From Bacteroidales bacterium (lineage in GTDB: Bacteria > Bacteroidota > Bacteroidia > Bacteroidales > F082), in contig JAEFAE010000006.1 in assembly GCA_016291135.1 (NCBI GenBank), forward strand, positions 19,383 through 83,382: a DNA stretch of 64,000 nucleotides. The letters run 5' to 3'. A model generated the notes under the pieces. The model searched no databases. It was not told the origin of the DNA and saw only the letters and a program-made list of their open reading frames with translations. This document shows, in pieces, positions 59,221-64,000 of this stretch; positions within the stretch are counted from its first letter, which is position 1; every line of letters starts with the position of its first letter. The position numbers were made by a program, and so were the translations under genes.

Positions 59221-59790
59221 ATGACATCTGCTGCCATCGTAATCGGAATCCTGTATGTGCTGTCGCTGACCACCAGCGTGGTGCCGCTTGCCGTCGGCCT
59301 GGAGCCGAAAGGGGAGAGCAGGCCTGCGCGACAGCTCCTGGTGGCTTTGGTCTTTGCCGCCACCCAGGCGTTGATGGCCTTTGCCGGCTACCTGCTGGGC
59401 AAGGCGATCAGCTACCTTTTTGGCGATCTGCTCCCGTATCTGGTCTTTGCCATGATGCTCGTTGTGGCGGTCAAGATGATTGTCGATTCGATGAAGGTGC
59501 TGAAAGCCAAGCGGTTGTATTCGTTTACTTCCAACTGGGGCTACCTGCTGCTGGGGATCCTGTCTGCCATGAACACCTTCCTCTTGGGAATCTGCGGCGA
59601 GGGATACCTGCCTTTTGGCAACGGATTCTTCCTGGCCGTGGCGGCGGCGGGCTTCCTGTGGTCTTGGCTGTGGATCCGGGTGCCCTATGCTCCCAAGATG
59701 CTTCGCACCACAAGCTTCGTCGAGTTCTCGGGGGCGGTGTTCTTGGCGGTGATCGCCATCCTCTATCTGTTCACCGATTTGGTGAGGTGA
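59221..59790 (+). CDS. MntP-like six-helix membrane protein
   Basis: A 189-residue integral membrane protein with about six helices in two similar halves (LYVLSLTTSVVPLAVGL; LLLGILSAMNTFLLGI). This is the organisation of the MntP manganese exporter and related LysE-superfamily proteins. The conserved Asp of MntP (G-x-D-A-F) is not present, so metal efflux is uncertain; it belongs to a divergent group. It sits behind its own promoter between tnaA and the endonuclease gene, with no evident link to tryptophan. Confidence 0.55.
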   Translation: MTSAAIVIGILYVLSLTTSVVPLAVGLEPKGESRPARQLLVALVFAATQALMAFAGYLLGKAISYLFGDLLPYLVFAMMLVVAVKMIVDSMKVLKAKRLYSFTSNWGYLLLGILSAMNTFLLGICGEGYLPFGNGFFLAVAAAGFLWSWLWIRVPYAPKMLRTTSFVEFSGAVFLAVIAILYLFTDLVR

Positions 59791-59869
59791 GCGGTGCGCA
59801 TTTGGTTTTTAGATAATAGTGAATCACCCTTGGCGGCACAGGCTAGCCCTGGGACCATACAAAAGGATC

Positions 59870-60877
59870 ATGAAAAAGTACATTGTATTAATCGGACTCG
59901 TTTTCTGGATGCTGGTGGGACGGGCACAGGCTCCAGCAGGTTATTATAGTTCGGCCGAGGGTTTGAGCGGCCAAGCCTTGAAGGAGGCCTTGCATGAAAT
60001 CATCGATGGGCATACCACCCATTCGTACGGCGATCTGTGGAACGCCTTCTGGAGCACCGACAACAAGGGCAATGGTGTTGTGTGGGACATGTATTCGGAC
60101 ATCCCGGGTGGCACCCCGCCCTATACGTTTTCAATGGGCGTGGACCAATGCGGCAGCGATGGCTGCAACAACACGGAGGGCACATGCTACAACCGTGAGC
60201 ACTCCTGGCCCCAGAGTTGGTTCAACAAGCAGAGCACCCCTCGCACGGATCTGCACCATATCTTTCCGACGGACTGCCAGGTCAACCACGACCGGGGCGA
60301 CCATCCCTACGGGGAGGTCCGGTCGGGTACCACCTTCCAAAACGGTTCCAAGTTGGGGACTTGCAAGACCCCGGGTTATACAGGGACTGTGTTCGAGCCC
60401 ATCGACGCGTACAAGGGTGACTTTGCCCGGGCCTATTTTTACATGAGCGTCCGTTACTATGGAGAAGATGCTGGCTGGAAGACGACCGACATGACCGACA
60501 AGTCGGAGATCAAGCCTTGGGCCATGGCCATGCTGCTTCGTTGGAACAAGTTGGATCCTGTGAGCCAAAAGGAGATTGACCGCAACAATGTGATTTACAA
60601 CGACTATCAGGATAACCGAAACCCCTTCATTGACCATCCGGAGTATGCCGACATGATCTGGGATCCCTCGTGGTCGGTCGACGAAGTCGCTCTTCCGGTA
60701 GCGGCGGAATGGATGGTTGTGTATGACTTGAGTGGACGAAAGTTGATTCAATCCAACGTCAGTAACGAGCAGGATGCCACGATGAAACTGAAAAACGAAT
60801 TGAAACGTGGTTGCTACCTGTTGATGTTGTTGGATGGAAATCGGGTGGTTGTACGCAGGAAATTGTTGGTAAATTAA
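59870..60877 (+). CDS. secreted endonuclease I with T9SS-type C-terminal domain
   Basis: The ATG at 59870 starts a signal peptide MKKYIVLIGLVFWMLVGRAQ; the track's 59819 start is too far upstream. The 335-residue protein has the endonuclease I domain: YNREHSWPQSWF (catalytic His, about residue 110), TDLHHIFPTDCQVNHDRGD and GDFARAYFYMSVRYY, with cysteine pairs for an extracellular protein. The last 60 residues (WMVVYDLSGRKLIQSN ... RGCYLLMLLDGNRVVVRRKLLV) have the beta-sandwich pattern of T9SS sorting domains. It probably degrades extracellular DNA for nutrition or biofilm control. Confidence 0.85.
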   Translation: MKKYIVLIGLVFWMLVGRAQAPAGYYSSAEGLSGQALKEALHEIIDGHTTHSYGDLWNAFWSTDNKGNGVVWDMYSDIPGGTPPYTFSMGVDQCGSDGCNNTEGTCYNREHSWPQSWFNKQSTPRTDLHHIFPTDCQVNHDRGDHPYGEVRSGTTFQNGSKLGTCKTPGYTGTVFEPIDAYKGDFARAYFYMSVRYYGEDAGWKTTDMTDKSEIKPWAMAMLLRWNKLDPVSQKEIDRNNVIYNDYQDNRNPFIDHPEYADMIWDPSWSVDEVALPVAAEWMVVYDLSGRKLIQSNVSNEQDATMKLKNELKRGCYLLMLLDGNRVVVRRKLLVN

Positions 60878-60888
60878 AAATAAATAGC

Positions 60889-60896
60889 TAATTTTG
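60889..60896 (+). promoter_or_regulatory. -7 box for purL
   Basis: TAATTTTG, 28 bases before the purL ATG. Confidence 0.5.
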
Positions 60897-60924
60897 CGGG
60901 CAAATAAATTTGCTAAACCGCAAT

Positions 60925-63900
60925 ATGATGATAAGCTTCTTCCAATCTGGAAATCAGCGTGTTATAGCCGTTGATGCTGTATCAGAACTTTCTTCCGAAT
61001 CACTTTCCCGTTTGTCGTGGCTTTTCGGCAAGGCCACTTTGGTCAAGACCAAGACGGTCAAAGGCTATTTCATCGGCCCACGTCGTGAGATGATCACGCC
61101 ATGGAGCACCAACGCCGTCGAGATCGCCCAGAACATGGGTGTGGAGGGCATCGTCCGTATCGAGGAATTCCACGAAGTGGCGTCCAAAGACGCTGCATTC
61201 GACCCGATGTTGCAGGCGATGTACCACAACCTCGACCAAAAGGTGTTCACCGTGAACCGTAAGCCCGAACCCTTGCGCCATATCGACGACATCCGTGCCT
61301 ACAACCAACAGGAGGGCCTCGCCTTGAGCGAAGAGGAGATCGTCTATCTGGAGGGGATTGCCCAAAAGATCGGCCGCAAGCTGACCGACAGCGAGGTGTA
61401 CGGCTTTGCCCAGGTCAACTCGGAGCACTGCCGCCACAAGATCTTCAACGGCACGTTCATCATCGACGGGCAGAAGAAGGGGAGTTCCCTCTTTGCCTTG
61501 ATCAAGAGGACGTCCAAGGAGCATCCCAACAAGCTGGTCTCCGCCTACAAGGACAACGTGGCGTTCATCCTCGGTCCCAAGGTGGATCAGTTTGCCCCCA
61601 AGGGCCAGTGTGGACCGGACTATTTCCAAATCAAGCCGATCGACACCATCCTCTCGCTCAAAGCGGAGACACATAACTTCCCGACTACGGTGGAGCCTTT
61701 CAATGGTGCCGCTACCGGTACGGGAGGGGAGATCCGCGACCGTCTGGCCGGAGGCCAGGGCAGTCTGCCGCTGGCGGGCACCGCGGTCTACATGACTTCC
61801 TATCCCCGCACCGAGGACAACCGTCCGTGGGAGCAGGGTGCCGAGCCTCGCAAGTGGCTGTACCAGACCCCAGAGGAGATCCTCATCAAGGCCTCCAACG
61901 GCGCCTCCGACTTCGGAAACAAGTTCGGACAGCCCTTGATCAACGGCAGCGTGCTGACCTTCGAACACCAGGAGCAGCAGACCCTGGGCTACGACAAGGT
62001 GATCATGCTGGCGGGAGGCATCGGCTTTGCCAAGGCAGCCGATGCAAAGAAGCTGAAGCCGGAACCGGGCGACATCATCGTGGTGCTCGGCGGCGACAAC
62101 TACCGTATCGGCATGGGCGGCGGCGCCGTCTCCAGCGTGGATACAGGACAATACAGCAACGCCATCGAACTCAACGCCGTGCAGCGGGCCAACCCTGAGA
62201 TGCAGAAACGCGTCAGCAACGTCATCCGGGCCATGGCCGAGATGGGCAAGAACCCCATCCGCAGCATCCACGACCACGGGGCAGGCGGCCATCTGAACTG
62301 CCTGTCGGAGTTGATTGAAGACGCGGGCGGCGTGGTCTATGTGGACAACCTGCCTGTGGGCGACCCGACCCTCTCCGACAAGGAGATCATCGGCAACGAG
62401 TCGCAGGAGCGCATGGGACTGCTGGTGCGGAAGAAAGACCTGGAGCTGATCCGCAAGACCGCCGAACGCGAGCGTGCCCCGTATTACGAGGTAGGCGAGG
62501 TGACCGGCGACGAACGCCTGCGTTTTGTCCGCAAGGAAGGCGAGGCACCCATCGACCTGGCCCTCTCCGACTTCTTCGGAAGCGCCCCCAAGACGGTGCT
62601 TCACGATACCAGCAAGCCGTATCGTTTCAAGAAGATAAGCTATACCAAGAGAGACTTCCATAAATACCTGGAGCGCGTGCTGCAGCTGGAAGCCGTGGCC
62701 TGCAAGGACTGGTTGACCAACAAGGTGGACCGTTCCGTGACCGGCCGTGTGGCCCAGCAGCAGACCGTGGGTGAGATCCAGCTGCCTTTGAGCAACCTCG
62801 GCGTCAGCGCCCTCGACTACAACGGCGTGCGCGGCCTCGCCACGGCCTTGGGGCATGCCTCCATCCCGGCCTTGATCGACCCGGCCGCCGGTTCCCGGCT
62901 GGCCGTCTCCGAGGCCCTGACCAACCTGGTGTGGGCACCGATCGAAGGCCAACTCTCCGGGGTGTCGTTGAGCGCCAACTGGATGTGGCCTGCCAAGCAG
63001 GAAGGCGAGACGGCCCGCCTGTATGAGGCGGTGAAGGCCCTGAGCGACTATTGTGTCGCCTTGGGCGTCAACGTGCCTACCGGCAAGGACTCCCTGTCGA
63101 TGACCCAGAAATATCCCGACGGTGGCAAGGTGGTGGCCCCCGGCACCGTCATCGTCTCCGCCGCCGGCGAGGTGAGCAACCTCCGCAAGACCGTGCGTCC
63201 GGTGATGAAAGGCAACATGGCCACCGAGTTGCTTTACATCGACTTCTCCAAAGACGGCTTCGAGTTGGGTGGCAGCAGCTTCGCCCAGGCGGTCAACGCC
63301 ATCGGGCAGCACACCCCTAACGTGCAAAGCCCCGCTTATTTCAAGCGTGCTTTCAACGCACTGCAGCAGCTGATCGTCGAGGACCTCGTCCTGGCCGGCC
63401 ACGATATCTCGGCAGGCGGTCTGATCACCACCTTGCTGGAGATGAACTTCGCCAACACCGAATACGGCATGGAGATCGACCTCAAGGACTTCGACAAGGA
63501 AGACTTCACCTCGGTGCTGTTCTGTGAGAAGCCCTCGGTGGTGATCCAAGTGGCGAGCGACGGCGCTGCCCGCAAGCGGCTGCGTGCCCTCGGCGTCAGC
63601 TACAAGGTCATCGGCAGGCCGTGTGTCAAGCGTCAGCTGACGATCCGTCACGACGGGCACGACCATCTCTTCGATATCGACGCCCTGCGCGACGTCTGGT
63701 TCAAGTCTTCGTACCTGCTCGACCGCAAGCAGAGTGGGGAGCGCAAGGCCTTGGAGCGTTTCCAGAACTACAAGCGCCAGTACCTGCACTATAGCTTCGG
63801 CCATGACTTCACGGGCAAGGCCAAGGACCTCGGCATCCGCATGAACCGTCGCAGCAAGTCCGGCATCAACGCTGCCATCATCCGTGAGAAGGGCTGCCAG

Positions 63901-64000
63901 TGCGACCGTGAGATGGCCTACGCCCTCTACCTGGCCGGCTTCGATGTCAAGGACGTCACCATGACCGACCTGAGCAGCGGTCGTGAGGACCTCAGCGACG
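60925..64000 (+). CDS. purL: phosphoribosylformylglycinamidine synthase, partial at window end
   Basis: Open from the ATG at 60925 (or 60928) to the window end, 1025 codons of an enzyme usually about 1230 residues; the track omits it because no stop is reached. The N-terminal PurS-like domain is followed by SEHCRHKIFNG and LKAETHNFPTTVEPFNGAATG (substrate/ATP site), DHGAGGHLNCLSELIED, and a second AIRS-like half with GKDSLSMTQKYPD and GHDISAGGLITTLLEM. The C-terminal glutaminase domain lies beyond the window. It performs step four of purine synthesis, converting FGAR to FGAM. The fused large form is typical of Bacteroidetes. Confidence 0.95.
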   Translation, partial: MMISFFQSGNQRVIAVDAVSELSSESLSRLSWLFGKATLVKTKTVKGYFIGPRREMITPWSTNAVEIAQNMGVEGIVRIEEFHEVASKDAAFDPMLQAMYHNLDQKVFTVNRKPEPLRHIDDIRAYNQQEGLALSEEEIVYLEGIAQKIGRKLTDSEVYGFAQVNSEHCRHKIFNGTFIIDGQKKGSSLFALIKRTSKEHPNKLVSAYKDNVAFILGPKVDQFAPKGQCGPDYFQIKPIDTILSLKAETHNFPTTVEPFNGAATGTGGEIRDRLAGGQGSLPLAGTAVYMTSYPRTEDNRPWEQGAEPRKWLYQTPEEILIKASNGASDFGNKFGQPLINGSVLTFEHQEQQTLGYDKVIMLAGGIGFAKAADAKKLKPEPGDIIVVLGGDNYRIGMGGGAVSSVDTGQYSNAIELNAVQRANPEMQKRVSNVIRAMAEMGKNPIRSIHDHGAGGHLNCLSELIEDAGGVVYVDNLPVGDPTLSDKEIIGNESQERMGLLVRKKDLELIRKTAERERAPYYEVGEVTGDERLRFVRKEGEAPIDLALSDFFGSAPKTVLHDTSKPYRFKKISYTKRDFHKYLERVLQLEAVACKDWLTNKVDRSVTGRVAQQQTVGEIQLPLSNLGVSALDYNGVRGLATALGHASIPALIDPAAGSRLAVSEALTNLVWAPIEGQLSGVSLSANWMWPAKQEGETARLYEAVKALSDYCVALGVNVPTGKDSLSMTQKYPDGGKVVAPGTVIVSAAGEVSNLRKTVRPVMKGNMATELLYIDFSKDGFELGGSSFAQAVNAIGQHTPNVQSPAYFKRAFNALQQLIVEDLVLAGHDISAGGLITTLLEMNFANTEYGMEIDLKDFDKEDFTSVLFCEKPSVVIQVASDGAARKRLRALGVSYKVIGRPCVKRQLTIRHDGHDHLFDIDALRDVWFKSSYLLDRKQSGERKALERFQNYKRQYLHYSFGHDFTGKAKDLGIRMNRRSKSGINAAIIREKGCQCDREMAYALYLAGFDVKDVTMTDLSSGREDLSD

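Noticed and set aside
61000-63804. 934-aa minus ORF
   Set aside because: Antisense shadow of purL, which shows all expected motifs on the plus strand and is only missing from the track because its stop lies outside the window.

Overview
The window looks like chromosomal DNA of an uncultured, fairly GC-rich member of the Bacteroidales. The support is: repeated Bacteroidetes-type -7 promoter boxes (TAnnTTTG) ahead of genes; a type IX secretion system (T9SS) factor (PorZ), a GldH-like lipoprotein and at least two proteins with T9SS sorting tails; a UpxY/Wzc/Wza polysaccharide export set; a Bacteroides-type tryptophanase; a TonB-dependent receptor; and many lipoproteins with LxSC-type lipoboxes.

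Region 1 (about 1-12.8 kb) is accessory DNA ending at the 3' end of a tRNA-Arg(CCU) gene. It holds an AAA ATPase fused to a PD-(D/E)XK-like domain; a distinctly AT-rich 1030-residue protein joining a calcineurin-type metallophosphoesterase to a STAND-like NTPase; a phage-type lysis cassette (holin, SEC-C miniprotein, GH108 muramidase, membrane-anchored protein); a frameshifted tyrosine integrase with a lipoprotein; and a rightward replication operon (two helix-turn-helix proteins, a VirE-N/BT4734-type protein, a PriCT-2/DUF3987 helicase-primase-like protein). No capsid, portal, terminase or tail gene is visible. The non-coding parts are rich in structure: a 29-bp palindrome between integrase and replication operon, a 20-bp perfect hairpin inside the DUF3987 gene, and five GTGTCAAC repeats next to the tRNA. 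I read this as a satellite-like or decayed integrative element carrying a probable defence gene. It is the most novel part of the window.

Region 2 (12.9-27.7 kb) is core envelope biology: porZ-recO; a leftward operon gldH-wza-wzc-upxY plus a coiled-coil membrane protein; and a rightward wall-growth series pbp2-rodA, then a LysM lytic transglycosylase, a DUF4837 lipoprotein and an HsdR-N-like nuclease-fold protein. PorZ and the polysaccharide export genes fit one theme, delivery of anionic polysaccharide to T9SS cargo.

Region 3 (27.7-47 kb) is mixed: class II (B12) ribonucleotide reductase, a large pseudo-peptidase/propeller/Omp85-like barrel protein, an MBL hydrolase, ornithine aminotransferase, a HAD phosphatase, a MntA-HepT toxin-antitoxin pair inserted over a broken gene, a membrane-bound HTH regulator beside a TonB-dependent receptor, a secreted C10 protease, a lipoprotein nitroreductase, a dihydrouridine synthase carrying an in-frame repeat insertion, lnt and tRNA-Phe.

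Region 4 (47-64 kb) is an outer-membrane biogenesis cluster (beta-barrel protein, TPR protein, LptC, CorC/HlyC protein, PpiD/SurA-type isomerase), then a C69 dipeptidase, an esterase, tryptophanase, a MntP-like membrane protein, a secreted endonuclease I and the first 1025 codons of purL, which runs off the window.
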